From: Babylonia areolata
Lineage: Eukaryota > Mollusca > Gastropoda > Neogastropoda > Buccinidae
Assembly: GCF_041734735.1 (NCBI RefSeq)
Contig: NC_134901.1
Coordinates: 23,184,987 to 23,248,986 of the forward strand
DNA length: 64,000 bases
Reading direction: 5' to 3'
Below the pieces are notes generated by a model. That model worked only from the letters and a program-made list of their open reading frames with translations. It was not told the origin of the DNA and ran no database searches. The position numbers and the translations under genes were made by a program. Positions 13,310 to 60,800 of this stretch are shown in pieces (position 1 is the first letter of the stretch; each line of letters begins with the position of its first letter).

Positions 13310-13315
13310 TTTATT
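13310..13315 (-). terminator. Candidate SPT16 poly(A) signal AATAAA
   Basis: On the minus strand this is a canonical AATAAA about 520 nt past the SPT16 stop codon. It is a plausible but unproven end of the transcript. Confidence 0.35.
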
Positions 13316-13830
13316 CGTCGTGAACTGATTGAGAACAAAAGCTGCACATGAAATCATGAAGTTTCTGGTCGATGTGAAGTCATTTTAACCAGGAGCCTTC
13401 ATGCTTGGTGAAAACCCAACTTGGCAAAAAGATTCTGGAGACGATGAATGAATGGATACCAACCACTGGAGATGAACAAAACTGATGTGAAAGGAAAAAC
13501 ATGACAACTGTACTAACTCATGTCATACTTTGTTCCCACATGACTGCTAAAGAAGAATGAGCACTATGACTTTTTTTGTTGATGATAAACTGTTGAAAGT
13601 GAATTTATCAACTCCACCCTGAACAAGTCTTTCTGACAAAAATAAAAGCCCATTATCAATGAAAACCTGACAACACCTATACATGAACTTATACAGTCAT
13701 TGCAAGAAAAAAAAACTATTCACAACAGAAACACACTGAGGACAGGATGGAGAAAGTGTGTATCGAACAAGGCAGCCCGAAGGAAGTCTGCATCATACAG
13801 AATGTCACAAATTCCATGTGTCCACCTTGT

Positions 13831-47701
<33,871 letters not shown>

Positions 47702-47750
47702 CGTTCCTCCTGTGGGTAAAATGACCACACAACAACTGCACAGGACGGAA

Positions 47751-47791
47751 CTACAATGGCGGGAGAAAGATGTTCGTTGAGTATATAAATA
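47751..47791 (-). promoter_or_regulatory. Probable SPT16 core promoter
   Basis: Upstream of the SPT16 start codon (47699-47701) the minus strand shows a TATA-like TATTTATATA (47791-47782). About 20-30 bp further on lies CCGCCATTGTAG, which contains the GCCAT core of YY1-type sites often found at transcription starts. This would give a 5' UTR of roughly 50 nt. No transcript evidence is available. Confidence 0.35.
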
Positions 47792-47974
47792 GCAGCGAAA
47801 CTATAGTGCAAATTGTGCCGTGCTCCGTGCGTGTATAGAGACACGGTGTTGTTTTGAAAAAATGTCAACTTGAACTGCAATCAGACGTTTGAGGCCTGTG
47901 AAGGCCTATTCGTCGTTTAGTTAGAAACAGTATACTAGCATGCGTGGTTTAATGATAGCATACTGGATGAGTTG

Positions 47975-48110
47975 GCCCAATGACTGAGCGCGAGTCTAAT
48001 CTTGTCTTGAAAAATGACATGGTTGGGAGAGTCACGACGCTGTATGGCAAACCGTTCCATGTATTAACGACTCGCTCAGTAAAGAAGGAACCGGCTGCGC
48101 ACTTTCAGTC
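47975..48110 (-). mobile_element. LINE 3' remnant (reverse-transcriptase ORF C-terminal tail)
   Basis: The minus-strand translation reads SFFTERVVNTWNGLP, YSVVTLPTMSFFKTRLD, then SRSVIG. The R-V-V-N-x-W-N-x-L-P...F-K-x-R-L-D pattern is the well-known C-terminal signature of animal non-LTR retrotransposon ORF2. The rest of the element is missing upstream, so this is a 5'-truncated copy. Its frame is intact over about 40 codons. Confidence 0.7.
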
Positions 48111-48783
48111 TACAATTGATGTGTTTTGTTTAGCATTAAACTGTTACCTCTTATGTCCCTATTTACTGCAGGAATAGTTCAGTCGGGATTTGTGGTCTTG
48201 TCAGTAGATTCCATGTGTGTATTCATAACAATCAATCATATCATCCCGCTGCCTCCTGTGTTCTGACAAGGTAGCTAAAGTAAGGCGAGTCTTTTATGCT
48301 AAGGCTTGTCCTGGAAAGGACGCTGGACGTCTTCCACATCAGCGGCTCTGCACAAGGTTTTTCAGTGACTGTGGGTTCCAGACTGATTGTCCATATTCTG
48401 GAATGGGTCTAACCATGGATTTGAACACTTGAACACACAGATCTTCAGACGTAGTCAACGAAAGAACGCCAAATTATACCAACCATCTTGTTCAGTAGCC
48501 TTTGCAGTAAATTAGTTGTCAAGTATCAGTAAATAAGTAGTCTAAGAGTTCAAGTTGTTTGCGTCTTTCTGAGTATAAGTATGTGCAGAGAACCGCAAGT
48601 TCCAGTTAGTTGACAGAAAAGACACTGGGGATAACAGACGATCGAGCTGCTCAGTACCACTTTCCACTAGGCCGGGGTACTGTACACTACAAAATTTTTA
48701 ATTCGAAGAAATTTATTCATAAATCGAATCGCCGTCAACTCCTGGAACAGCTTCCGAGGTCAGGTCGTTAACTGCATGTATCA

Positions 48784-48785
<2 letters not shown>

Positions 48786-48830
<45 letters not shown>

Positions 48831-48843
48831 ATAGTAGTAGTAG
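48786..48843. repeat. (GTA)n microsatellite
   Basis: About nineteen GTA units with one ATA variant. Confidence 0.95.
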
Positions 48844-49464
48844 TTTCGGTCAGGCATATGGGAAAAGAGTTTCAGATCTGTGGTGCTTTAACTGCTGTTG
48901 ATGGCTGACTGTAATTTACAATCATTATTTATAGAAATTGTTATTTACAAAAAATATTTACAGACAATTGACAGAGACAGTGAGAAAGATAGACAGACAG
49001 ACAGTTACCAATGAAAGAAAGACAGACAGGCAAAGTTACGAAAACAATAGGCTCAGGTTTGGAATTTGATTCAGACATTGATAATGAAAACAGTCACCGT
49101 GCATATAACAAATGCTATAATTCTTCATTCACTTGTGCTGCATTTATAAGTTCCGAAAAAAAAGGGGAAAAAAAGTTTACGTTATGTTGTGAAATAACGA
49201 TTGAGCTGTGCTGTTGAAGGGATAGCAATTAGGCATGCCGCATTCTGTTCTTTAACACGTGCACATATTTGTGTCAAATGGGAGCACATCCCAGTTTTCG
49301 TCCTCAGAGTGTCATTATGGCACTTCCATCGAAATACCAGAATAACGAAATGAAAACATTTATTAGTCGCCAATTGTACAATAATCAGAGATAACATGAC
49401 AAATTAAACGCGTGCGTGTGTGTAAATGGATCAGTGAATAGATGTAAACGGGCGCGCGCGCGAG

Positions 49465-49469
49465 CGTGT

Positions 49470-49544
<75 letters not shown>

Positions 49545-49550
49545 TGCGTG
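49465..49550. repeat. (TA)n(TG)n(TGCG)n compound microsatellite
   Basis: TATATA run passing into TGTGTG and then GTGCGTGC units, upstream of TRAPPC2L. Confidence 0.95.
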
Positions 49551-49903
49551 CATGTGAATATTTACCTAAATTTTAAAGATTTTCTTCAAGAAAACATCTT
49601 TATTGGGTGTGATTATAGGAGCTGTAGCTTTATCCAGACCCGATTTCCAGTGTAAACATAACCTGAAATGGATAATAATATTATAGTTGATATGATATAC
49701 TTTCATTATCAAATAGGTGTTGTTGTTTTTAAAGGCAACGTGCAGCACAAAATAAGATTATAATGTGAACACATTTTTTAATCTGCAGTTCAAACTGAAC
49801 ACAAAAGGTTGCAATAAAATATTCTACCTTTGGGTAGGAACACTGCTTTTATTTATTTCTGTATGTTTTGTTTCAATTCCTATCTTTAGACTTTCAAGTC
49901 ATC

Positions 49904-52900
49904 ATGGCTGTGTGTGTTGCAGTCGTCGCGAAGGAGGTGTGTTCTGTAGATTCTGTGTGGCTTGCATTACCGGTGATAATGTCAGAGAGACACACGTAAG
50001 ATATTATATACATATGGAACGAAATGCAATTAATCTTTTGTTCAAAGAAAAGGCTGGGTTTTGCTAACCGCAGCGCACCTGACTGGAGGTTGGCACCATC
50101 TGACCAAGCGAAAGATGACGAACAAGACTCAAATGATATACGTGTGAAACCTCTGTCAAAAAAAAAAAAAAAAAAAAAAAGGAGAAGAAGAAAAAATCCT
50201 GCTCCCTCCCTCAATATCTCAAGACAAAGTGATACCAGATACAATCCAGTGTGCTTTTGCCCACTCTCCCCACCCCCTGCTAACCCTCTCCGAACTCCGG
50301 CCCCACAATTTTCAGCAGTTGATGCTAAAACAAGAAAAGGACAGCCCATGGTTGATAATTTTGTACCTTTATAAACAGCATTAAAAAAAAAAAAGTTTCA
50401 GCCTTATCATGCAATTCTGCGTGTGAGTGTGTGTGCATACTAAGTGTGTGTATGTTGTGTGTGCTCTGTCTACAGGTATGACTGTATCCATCAGTGTGCT
50501 GTCAGTCACAGACCGGCCATCTGCCTATCCATTCATTTTGTATAACCAAGAATTATTTGTTGTTTTTCTCTTCGTCCCCAGAACTATCCATTGTTTATCA
50601 AGACAACACCAACAAACAACGAACTGCAGTTTTATTATACTGTACATACGTCTCTTGATGTGGTGGAGGAAAAGATCAGCTCTGTTGGGAAGAATGTCAA
50701 TGACTTGAGAGAGCTGTACCTGGGCCTTTTGTATCCCACGGAGGATTACAAAGTGTATCCTTTGATTATTTTGTGTGAATGCAAATGCTCATGCATGTTT
50801 CATTTTTGTAAGTACAAATTGTTAAAACTCCTTGAAATGAATATTGCTTATTTGTTGCCTTAATGCTTGTAAACTAAATGATTTTTTGAAGGAAATGAAA
50901 CTGGTATGTAAATTTATAAATGTGTATGGTAATGTTAAAAAAGACTATTTGTATGTTGTGAGAAAATTTGTTGCGAAATATATAATACAAAAAAGAAATA
51001 TTATATACAGTCATCTCCAAAAAGTGAATCGCAAGGGGACACAATAAAAGATTGAGTTTATCTGAAGTGTGCGCAAGTCAACCTTTTTTGAAATAAGGTA
51101 GAGTTATCTAAAGTATCTTTAAGTCAAACTTGTCTTGCACAAAGTCAGCTTATTCAGCTCCAAGATATAGAAAGTCAATCTTTTAAAAACAACAACAAAA
51201 AACAGGGTTTGTTTACTGATTCTACAGGTTCAGACAATTGATGACTTAAAAAAAAAAAAGTATACTGATATAGGATATTTGTGATATAGTTTACTACTTC
51301 TAGTTCTACCTCCACCAATACTTACTACTTCTAGTTCTACCTCCACGTTGTATTGGTGTATGATGCATGATAAACATTATTTGGTTATAACAAATATAAG
51401 ATTATTACTAATATTACATTTGGTGTCATATACTGTACCATGTCAAACTGATGCAAACTAGGCCTATCGGTGTGCTCTGCTTGGCCAAATTTTACTAATA
51501 TTACATTTGTTTAGAGGCGCCGTGGCAGAGTTGACTTGGTTTTGGATTTGAAACATGAAGCTGAAAGGTCCTAGAGTTTTAGAGGCACTACTGATTGGAG
51601 TTTAAATTTCCTATGACTGAAAGTAACTTGGCTTTTGTCACACAGGTATGGATGGGGAAAAAACTGCTGGCAAAAAAATGACAACACCACATTCCCATTG
51701 TGTGAATTCTACCTTGTAAATTGATTGGAAATGTTAACAAAGCAGTGACCATTACTACAGCAACTACAGCTACTACTATTATTTCATTTTTTGCTACCAT
51801 AATCACTGCTACAATGTGTGTGTGTGTGTGTGTGTGTGTAATACACACATCATGTGTGGTTTGTATGTATGTGTTGTGCATGATTAAGAAAAATCTTATT
51901 CTGACATTTCTGAATTTTACAAAACTTAAAAAATAAAAATAAAATAATTAAAACAAAACATTTTTCACTCATTGATTTCTTAACTGTTTCCAGCTATGGT
52001 TATGTCACAAATACCAAGGTCAAATTTGTGATTGTTGTCGAATCTTCAAACTCTTCTCTCCGAGACAATGAGATAAGAACAGTAAGTATTATCTATATAT
52101 TACAAAACAATGTACAATGCAACACAATGCATATTACAATCCTAATAGATTGAATGGGACTTCAGTGTCCCACAATTTGAAACAGTGATGTTTGACTTGA
52201 TGAAGAACAGTATGGTTACAGGTTAGTGTATGCATTTATTAAACTGGCATAAGATCACAAGGGAATTTGTGTTTTTATTACTTTTTTTTTTAGCCAGAGG
52301 GAATAAGGATGTATAGATTGATACACTTGCATGCATGTAAGCCTACTGGCTTTTTGGCCATCAGTTTCTGAATTTTAGCTTGTGTTTAGCATTGTTACAT
52401 GTTTGATGTGCTCCTGACTTGATCATCGTTTATCAGGGTATCAACAGCATTGAAGGATTCCAGCCATTAACAGTTTTCCTTTAAACTGTTCTGTTGCTTG
52501 TTGTATACATGTATCTTGTTTGTAGTATACTTTTAATCATTGCAGCTGGTAAGCCATAGAGATAATGCTTAAGAAATAATACCATTTGTGTAAACCAATG
52601 TGTTTCAGATGTTCAAACGACTGCATGGTGCATACGTTGACATGCTGTGCAATCCTTTCTACACACCTGGTGAAAACATTGTCTCACAGTGAGGAAAAAT
52701 AGATTTCTTTTGAAATTTGGTGGAAAAGATGGATTGATGTGTGAATGTGGTAAAGAATAATTCGGAATATCTTTACTTTTGGGGAAAAGATGGAATCATA
52801 GGGAATTCCAGACTGTTATGGAAGATAAGCTTAACTTGAAATATTTTGACCAAGAAGTCTTACCAAAGAATAAGATATGTTACAGACTAACATTTGCATG

Positions 52901-53589
52901 GTTCTGCTTTTCTTCATCTTTTAGTGAAATAAACAAATCATGATTTTATTGTAGTTGTTCTTTTGAAATGTAATTGAAATACAGTAGAACTGGTATTTCT
53001 TTTTCCAGATAATATTTGTTTAACATTAAGACATGTTCATTAAATCAGGGTTTTGTATTTTTAAAAATCACCAGTAATCAGATCATTTAATGTATAAATC
53101 ATGTGCTGTAAGCTGGAAGATATCTTCAGCCTGCATGTGAATGACAAGCAGAATGTGAACTTAACTTAGTCAACCATTTATTCTAGCCTCTGGCAAAAGA
53201 TTTAAATGTGCACATTGTCAAGGATGCCATTTGAAGAACAGCTTCTGTCCCTCAGCCTGGAAGACATGACTCACTTTGTCTTCCCCTGCGTACACAGTGA
53301 GTTAGGATCTGATGGCTAAATCTCAACTTAGTGTGTGTGTGTGTGTGTGATCTTGTGGGCTCCAAGATCCACATACAGTTTTTTGTGTGCACTCAACCAT
53401 TTATTAGCTTATGAATAAGATTAAACAAAGAACATAGTTAATAAATATATATATATATTTCTAAACAAGACTTGTAAAGCATGTGTATTATAAAAATATG
53501 GGTGATGATGCCTTTTGCTCTGATGGTTTTTGTTTTTGTGTTTCAGAAAATTTGAGAATGTGGTGGTTGGCATGATGAAGCAGGACTGA
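49904..53589 (+). CDS. TRAPPC2L: TRAPPC2L, trafficking protein particle complex subunit 2-like (complete, 5 exons)
   Basis: Small sedlin/longin-fold subunit of TRAPP complexes, which tether vesicles and activate Rab GTPases in the ER-Golgi pathway. Coding exons: 49904-49936, 50582-50754, 51994-52081, 52609-52688, 53547-53589. All introns are GT-AG, phases close, and the product is 138 residues against about 140 in human. The sequence matches the human protein closely by eye: [11 protein letters not shown], then [72 protein letters not shown], and [10 protein letters not shown]. The exon 2 donor (GT|GTATCC) was chosen because it alone gives KVYGYVTN across the junction. The C-terminal residues ([13 protein letters not shown]) are the least conserved part. 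The gene is divergent from SPT16 and convergent with the gene beyond. Confidence 0.97.
51292..51346. repeat. ~30-bp tandem duplication
   Basis: ACTACTTCTAGTTCTACCTC occurs twice in succession in TRAPPC2L intron 2. Confidence 0.85.
51427..51495 (+). repeat. Dispersed repeat E, copy 2
   Basis: GTCATATACTGTACCATGTC continues to AACTAGGCCTATCGG and TGCTTGGCCAAATT. It is homologous to the minus strand of 35126-35192, with a small insertion. It lies in TRAPPC2L intron 2. Confidence 0.6.
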
Positions 53590-54692
53590 ATGTGGCACAT
53601 CACTACAGATATACAGATATTCCATGGACAAGATCAGCAGAGTCTGTTCTGCCCAACAGTTGGATGCAAGATGATGGCTGAATGTATGTTCAGCTGGCAC
53701 TTAAGCAGGAAAAAAAACCCCAAAAAAACAACAACACAACTACTGTTGTGTAAGATTTGTACAGACAAGAAAAATGTACTTGTGTGTATGTTTAGTCTGC
53801 TTGTGTGTATGTGGGTATGTTTGTGTGGGTTGTGTGAAGTTTAAGAAGAGCGGGGAGGGTAAATTACATAGCACTTATGCAGGAGTGTGAATTTTCACTG
53901 ACTGTTGGTTTTGCTCTGCAGAATATATTCTTGGCATTGTGTGTCATGGGAATGAGTTAGGATCAGCCTGGGTAAGCAGTGTATTGAAAGTCACTTATGA
54001 AAGAGGCCAGGAAGTTTACATTACACAGAAATGGAAGATTGAAAGTGACTGGAAACAGCGATCAAATACTTATTGTTTGGCTTTTGGTCATCACCATTAT
54101 TGCCTGTGTCCCCCACCTGGGTATAGAACATCAGTGACTGTCTGCCAGTCTTCCCCATCTTTACCAGCTGCCCACAGGTTTTTTGTTTTTTTTCCATTTG
54201 TTGTATCAGTTTCAAGGACTCTTCATTTCCACTGTTAATTGTGATGTTTCTCAGGTCTTTTACGTGGTGATCTTGATGTTCATGGCAGAATGCAGGGGCC
54301 TAGCTGTTTGGTGAGGAGCCCTCCCCTTGCAGGGATGAAGCCTCTTTTTCATGAGTTTTCTTAACAAGGGATGTTTGACAAGATGTGGGGAGGTGGACTC
54401 GCATCCAACCTATCTCCAAGGCCAAGGAAGGAAGATTGTGTGATGTTCATTGTCATGCTAATATAGAGGTGCGTTATTTAGAATTTTGGTGTTGCTTGAT
54501 TTTGATTATTATGAAAAGATTTTTCATTTAGAATTCTGCATGTTGTTTTAGAGGGGAACCTCAACATGTTAGCGTGCTGTTAATTTTGTTGTTGTTGTTC
54601 CAGTGTGCGTGTGTGTTTGAGTGTGTCTGCATATATGTGTATGAGTGTTTGTGCAATGTGTGTGTGTACATTCCTGAATGTATTTGTAGTGC

Positions 54693-54698
54693 AATAAA
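54693..54698 (+). terminator. Probable TRAPPC2L poly(A) signal AATAAA
   Basis: A canonical AATAAA in GTGCAATAAACAAATT, about 1.1 kb past the stop codon, with GT- and G-rich sequence around and after it. No earlier canonical hexamer was noticed in the 3' UTR. Confidence 0.5.
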
Positions 54699-54827
54699 CA
54701 AATTCCAAATTGTAATTAACAAAAAAACCCAAAAAAATTATTGATTTTTGTTATTTTGGGGGGATGTCAGAACACACACACACACACAGAGTTAACGTAA
54801 CACAGGTTTCTCTTTCTCTCCAGGAAC

Positions 54828-54833
54828 TTTATT
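54828..54833 (-). terminator. Candidate poly(A) signal of the downstream minus-strand gene
   Basis: A minus-strand AATAAA, within GATAAATAAAGTTCC. It is the last such hexamer before the TRAPPC2L 3' end and would close a 3' UTR of about 7.7 kb. Many other AATAAA hexamers lie between it and the stop codon at 62584, so earlier sites may be used. Confidence 0.3.
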
Positions 54834-54839
54834 TATCAG

Positions 54840-57800
54840 CACTGATGGACATGGCAATTGCTGACACACAGGATATTGTGCACACAATAAAAATGACTTA
54901 AAAACTGAAGTGCATACATAGAAAATTACTTGAAATACAGACAGTTAGGCACATAGGTCAATGTCAATGCATTAATGATGGCAGATTTTACAGGTGAGAA
55001 GTGGGCAGTGCATTAACCATTACCTATTCAATTCAGTGACATTCAAACATCCAAAACCACTTGAATATGCATGAGACACACCTAAAACAATTGCTCAAAT
55101 AAACATAAAATCATTAAACGTTTCCAGTGTTTTGTTTTCAATGATTCCTTATCGTACTTGCATATATTATATGAAAGAATACACCTTGACATTTTTTTTT
55201 TTTTTTTAAGAAAGAAAAGGGAATCTGGCAATATCAGGCTTGGTTTCAGCATCTTAAACCTTTCAACTGTCTGTTTGTGATCAGCATGTGCACAAACTGT
55301 ATAAGATATATACTGGAGATTCTATACTTTCCCCCCTTCATTATGTAAAGCTCTGTTACTAACATGCACATTGTATTGGACCATGATTCGTTAAAAGGTT
55401 TAGTTTTTTAGTTGGAACATTTAACTACCATGAGAGAAACAGATAAAACTATTGTCTATTCAATAATCTGAACGGCTCATTTATTTCTGTTTGTGATCCT
55501 GACCTTGCGATATTTTCTATCGTGTGTTACTTTTGCATAGTATTGCTGTGTGCCATCAGTTCTGCTCAAACAAGAGTAGTTTTTGCTGCCATGATTCACA
55601 CTTTACTGGAAAGTTGGTTATGCCTGATATTCCCAATATTTTACAAAAGCAATCTGTCAGAACAGGGTAGTTGGTGGTGAAAGGTAGGGTTTTGGGAGAC
55701 ATGGACTTCAATGTGTAATTTACACATATTGCGTATATTTTGATTCTTTCCAGGAACAGGAGCACTTCATACTTTTGAAGGAGCACAACCGTTTCCTTGC
55801 CTTTCACAAGGCAAAACTTAACCATGCTAAAAAGAACGACTGGCCAATTGCATCTGTAATACTGAGACAAATTTTCATTTGATCTTAAAAACAACAAAAA
55901 AGAAACATTGGGCTCTATAGTGATAAAAAAAAAAGAAAAGATGAAATGGACATACAAGATACATGCCCATTCCCTGCTCATGTTTGAATAGACACAATAA
56001 ACCACCACATTCACAAATACACCTTGTACATATGTCTATATACAACAACAAAAACCCTCACCTGTAAATCATGAAATGTTTTGTCTTGACAGCAGGTATG
56101 AAATAGAAAAACTGTGGATGGTCTATAGTGTTTGTGTGGATGGATATGGGAGTCAGGGGAGGGGTAAGGGGGTGGGGGAGGACACTAGGTCACTTGCCAT
56201 GGAAACGGGGCAGGAAAATGACAATAAAAACCTAAAAGACAAAAAGCATGGTGCACCTCAGTTTCCTAAAAAACAACAATATCCTAAAGATACTGTCAAT
56301 ATCAGTTATGCATATGACACAGACCGCTTGGCAATACAGTCATAATAATGTATTGTGTATATGGCTTTTTAACAAATGAGTCTGTCAGCTTCCGCTTCCA
56401 GTCACTCCGTCTGCAGTTCCCCTGGCAGAGGAAGTGGTGGAACACATACATGCACACACAATGTATCTGTGGGTGATGTACTTATAGAGAAATTGGGGCT
56501 TGCTCAGCAAACCTGTGTTAATTACAAATGGGATTCAGAATCAATGTGTCAACCATGATGCTTTCTGATTTGTCATTCATCTTCTAAAAATTTGTTTATT
56601 TGAATTTATGACTATTCATGTGAAGAGTATCATGATGATAATACTGTTTTCTTTTCTTATTAAGCCCATTTATGATTATGGACATGTGTTTCAGCTTGCA
56701 AACAGCATAAAATAATAAGAAGTGCTCTTTTCTTTACAGTTTGTTCTGTCCGCAGGATAAGTGAGACATGTGAAAGCACAATTAGTCCTGTCAGGAACTG
56801 GACTAGAAAAGGTGTGTTGATGGTTGAACTGCTGGGCATAACCAGATTTGAAAGCTGTTGAACTTTTGTAAATTGAGCAATTTTTTCTCTCTTACTTTCA
56901 TATTAATACTTCACGTCCAAACCTGCTGGATTTTCACGCTTCAGAAAATCTCTTACACCGAATGAAAAACACAACAAAACAACAACAAAAAAACTACTTC
57001 ACATGCATTCTTAAACTAGTAAAAGTAATCCCCCCACCCCCTCCTCCCAATTTACATACACACCATAAATACACGAGTGAATTATTCAAACAAGTTCATT
57101 TGCAGAGGTCATCTTTTACATGCATTAAACAATAGCTAAATGATGGATACATGTCAACACAAGAGATGCACAAAAAAATATGCTGAATACCATTAAAGAT
57201 TTGTTAACACTCTGTGGAGTGTGGCATAAAAAAATTAAGTTGTGAAGTTTTAACAATGTTTTGACCTCAACATAGCATCTGGAAAAACATATGCTTCCAC
57301 ATAAGGGAACCTGCACTGTTATTCTGCAGTGCAGACAATCATCAACTGTGGCTGTCACTCACTGAAAAAAAAAAGAAAGATTTTCACTTGTTTGTTTTGA
57401 TGTCAGTAGCAGTTACCAATAAAGGACTGAATTTGTGGAGGTCATTATTTGTACTCATAAACCTGTTGAAATTGTACAAAAATTCCTTAGACACAGACAA
57501 ACATATTGTATATATATATATCCTGACACAGACATGCATTGCAGACACAAACTTTTGTGTGTGAGAGAAAACACATAGACTGACACACAAACTGTGTATG
57601 CACATTCTGAGATCTTCATATCAGAACAGTAAATTAGAATGATTCCATGCATTTATTCCAAGTTCGACTGTCATCTTGTATATATCTGCCAGCCTACCAC
57701 TAATAGGAAGTCTTCAACTTCCTTACAACGCTTGTAAATATTTTTTGACCAAAAAAAAAGTATCTCTGCACTGTAAATTTCAGCACTGTACCCTGAGAAT

Positions 57801-60800
57801 GTTGAGTCAAGTGCTGGCAATGGCAACACCCAACTATTCACATACCCACAACTTTGGATTCTTCATCTTGCTTTCATGTCAACAGTAAAGATGACTAAAA
57901 AAACAAAAACAAAAAAGACGTAAAAAAAACCAACCAACTGTTCCAGAAAAAACGAAGTCTTATTTTGACAGCAAGAGAAGCTAGAATCTGACCAATGGTT
58001 TCACAAGTGGATAAATAATAGGCAGCAACAAGTGATGACAAAGGCAGTGCAAGCTTTTCTACTCCTTTGCCACCTGATCAGTAACTGTAAAAACCTTGAT
58101 AATGAAGAGGTCAGAGAGCTTATACAACAAATTTCCGTCCACTTCCATTCTCAGTTTTGAAAAAAAAAAGAAGTAAGTCTGAAGAATTTCAGCATTTGAA
58201 CACCATCAAAAACCATATGTATGTCCGGTAAAAAAACCCAAAAAAAACGTCTTGCTTCATGGACAGCTGCTGACTTGGAACTCCAACAACTCCTGACAAT
58301 ATTTTGGAAAAATCAAATAGTGCCAAAGTAAGTCGCTATAACTATACTGTGCTAAAGTAACTCACTAAAATTACATTTCAGATTTTTTTTGGTCAGGCCT
58401 TGATGCAAGCCACTCACCCTCAACCAAGGGAGACACTTGTCATTAGCATTTCCAAACTTTTTCAATCCAATCAGTAGCTAAAGAATTTCCAAATCTGTTT
58501 TGTTATGGTGAAGACAAGTTCCCTGAGAACAGGCAGAAAAGAAGCATTATACCTGAGCTGAGTGCTCCTTTTCTTAACAATTTCCATTATTATTTGAGTA
58601 AAACATGAAGATGAAGCCAATATGACTTTGAAAACAAACTCTTCTCGAATGATGTCATGCAAGCATGGCTTTCTTTATTGTCTTATTAAAATTGACAAAT
58701 ATCAAACATACACACATAACAAGGACTTTTTTCAAAAGTATCTTTCAGTCAAACCTGCTGAAAAGAACCTTCGTTGAAATCATGTGCACACATTTGCTGT
58801 TCCTTGACCATAATATCTGATTAAAAAGGAAAGAAAAATGTAAGCAACTTGTAGACAGCCCACATTTGAAAGAGACCATTTTAACTGTAGACTGTCACAC
58901 TTCCCATACAAACTTACTCTCCTTTACACCAGTCAGAAACCCATTCAAAGCCAGGGAAAACTCCCATCTTCTCATGTAATATTGCTGGCTTCAATGCTGC
59001 TTCTTTAACAATACTATTTTCATTATTCAGAAAAGAAAAAAAAAAGGTAGAGCTATTTCTTTAAAAGACCGTATGATGTTTAAAAAACAAAACCAGCAGT
59101 AGTGCTTATTTCAAGTTTAAAATTATAACATTTTCCACGCAAGTGTCACACAACCACTCAGTAAATTCTGGCATGAATATTATCAAAGCCCTACACCCCT
59201 ATCCCTGTATATACTAAACAGAGTAAAATTATATAAACTGGACAAAGTTTAAATCATCCAGATCAGACACTAAAAGAAGTCTTGGTTCATTATGTTTATC
59301 AATGCACCTTAAGCTTTTCTTTTGTTTATTTTTGTAATCAGGAAAGTGATGCAAGAAATTCTGGAGAATAAGCACTTTCCTTTGTCAGAAGTGGGCAAAA
59401 CCCACATATTTCTAGACACAAGTTGTGACACTGACAAGTCTTTAAAGAAGCAATCAGGGTTCGAAGTGAGTGAAGATGCCAAACAAATCCTGTGAATGTG
59501 CAACCACAAAACCAAACGTTCACAGTTCCCAAAATCTATAAACAATCACCACTGCGTAACAAAACAGTCTTCACAGAATTCTTTTTGCTGATATTTTCAA
59601 AGATTTTCTGAACAGACTACCTCACATGGTAAAAAATTCTGAACATTTCCCAGCTGTTACAGGGCAAATTACTTTATATGTTACGCTCCTATCCAAAAAG
59701 AAGATGGGTGGGGAAAAATAGTGTGATTCCATAACTATCTGCTAGGAAAAAAAACTTCATCTGCTTGGTGGAAGAGCTCATTAGCAATTTCAAATTCATG
59801 ATTTGTCTATGTTACTATATAACTGTTGAAAATGAACCTTTTTCATGTTACAGGCTACACAGTTTTGCTCTATAACCAAGACTGACATACAAGCACAATC
59901 ACATGTCACACATGCTTAACTTCTTGATCAATGTGTTAACTTCATCACTTCAATGGTGGATTTGAGTTGGTAAAAAAAACAAAAACAGACCTGCACATAA
60001 AACAGGAAAGAAAAGGATGATAAGAAAATGTGCATGCACTCAATCCATCAAATATAACAGAAAAAAAACGGGGAAAAACCCATTCTGATGAGTTGGTTCC
60101 CCAGTGCGTGAAACAGATGACTGGAGATGGCGCCCTATTCTCATCACTGGAATCAAAGTGGGATGGGATGGCCCCCGAACAAAAATACGCTGGAGTTCCT
60201 TCCCCTGAGCTGACTTGCTGAGGGCTGTGCTGTGCAGTGCTGCTCAGCTGAGATTCAACGTCACTCGGTCAGGTTCCCAGCATGACTGCCACATAGTGCA
60301 GCATTCAGGGCCCCGTTTACACAAGTAAGTCCAGAATATGTGCACAATTTCCGCATGTCATGATTCTTTGCCACCCTTCCTGGGATAATAAAATGCCATA
60401 GGCTGTGCCACCAACCCCCCACTTAACGTCTGACATCTTTCTGGAGAAACGTCTGCCTGGTAAACCGTTCAATCAGGTCATGTCCTAACCAATGCACTGA
60501 AACTAGACAAGAATTCCCAGTCATACAACACATAAGGATGCAGTTGTTACTGACAGCTACATAGATTGTCTGTCTCAATGCCCTGGCAAACATTCCAAAT
60601 ATTCTTCAACTGGGTTCCAACAAAAACTCAAGTACTCTTGTGTAATGCCTTCTTAAACACTTGACAAATAAGTAAACATGAATAAAAATAAATCTATGTT
60701 AAACCAAAAAACAAAACAACTGGACATGCATTTAATTGTGAAAACACGCGTCCCTGCAACTGATATTTGCTATCACATTTTTCCACCCTCCCTTTTCAAG

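Larger units (their letters stand above)
8670..13830. other. Convergent intergenic region between Aurora and SPT16
   Basis: No protein-coding exon is recognisable on either strand. The block holds the 3' UTR of Aurora (plus strand) and of SPT16 (minus strand), one tRNA-derived SINE (9020-9285), a local duplication (12373-12505), homopolymer T and G runs, and a cluster of CATGGGTG/CACCCATG motifs (11650-12210). Several AATAAA candidates exist (9557, 9984 and 11579 on plus; 13310 on minus). Confidence 0.7.
47702..49903. other. Head-to-head intergenic region SPT16 / TRAPPC2L
   Basis: The two start codons face away from each other and are 2.2 kb apart. The region holds a LINE remnant (47975-48110), a (GTA)n run (48786-48843) and a (TA)n(TG)n run (49465-49550). 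A splice-acceptor-like CCTATCTTTAG sits just before the TRAPPC2L start (ending at 49889), so a TRAPPC2L leader exon may lie in this gap. No other gene is seen. Confidence 0.6.
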
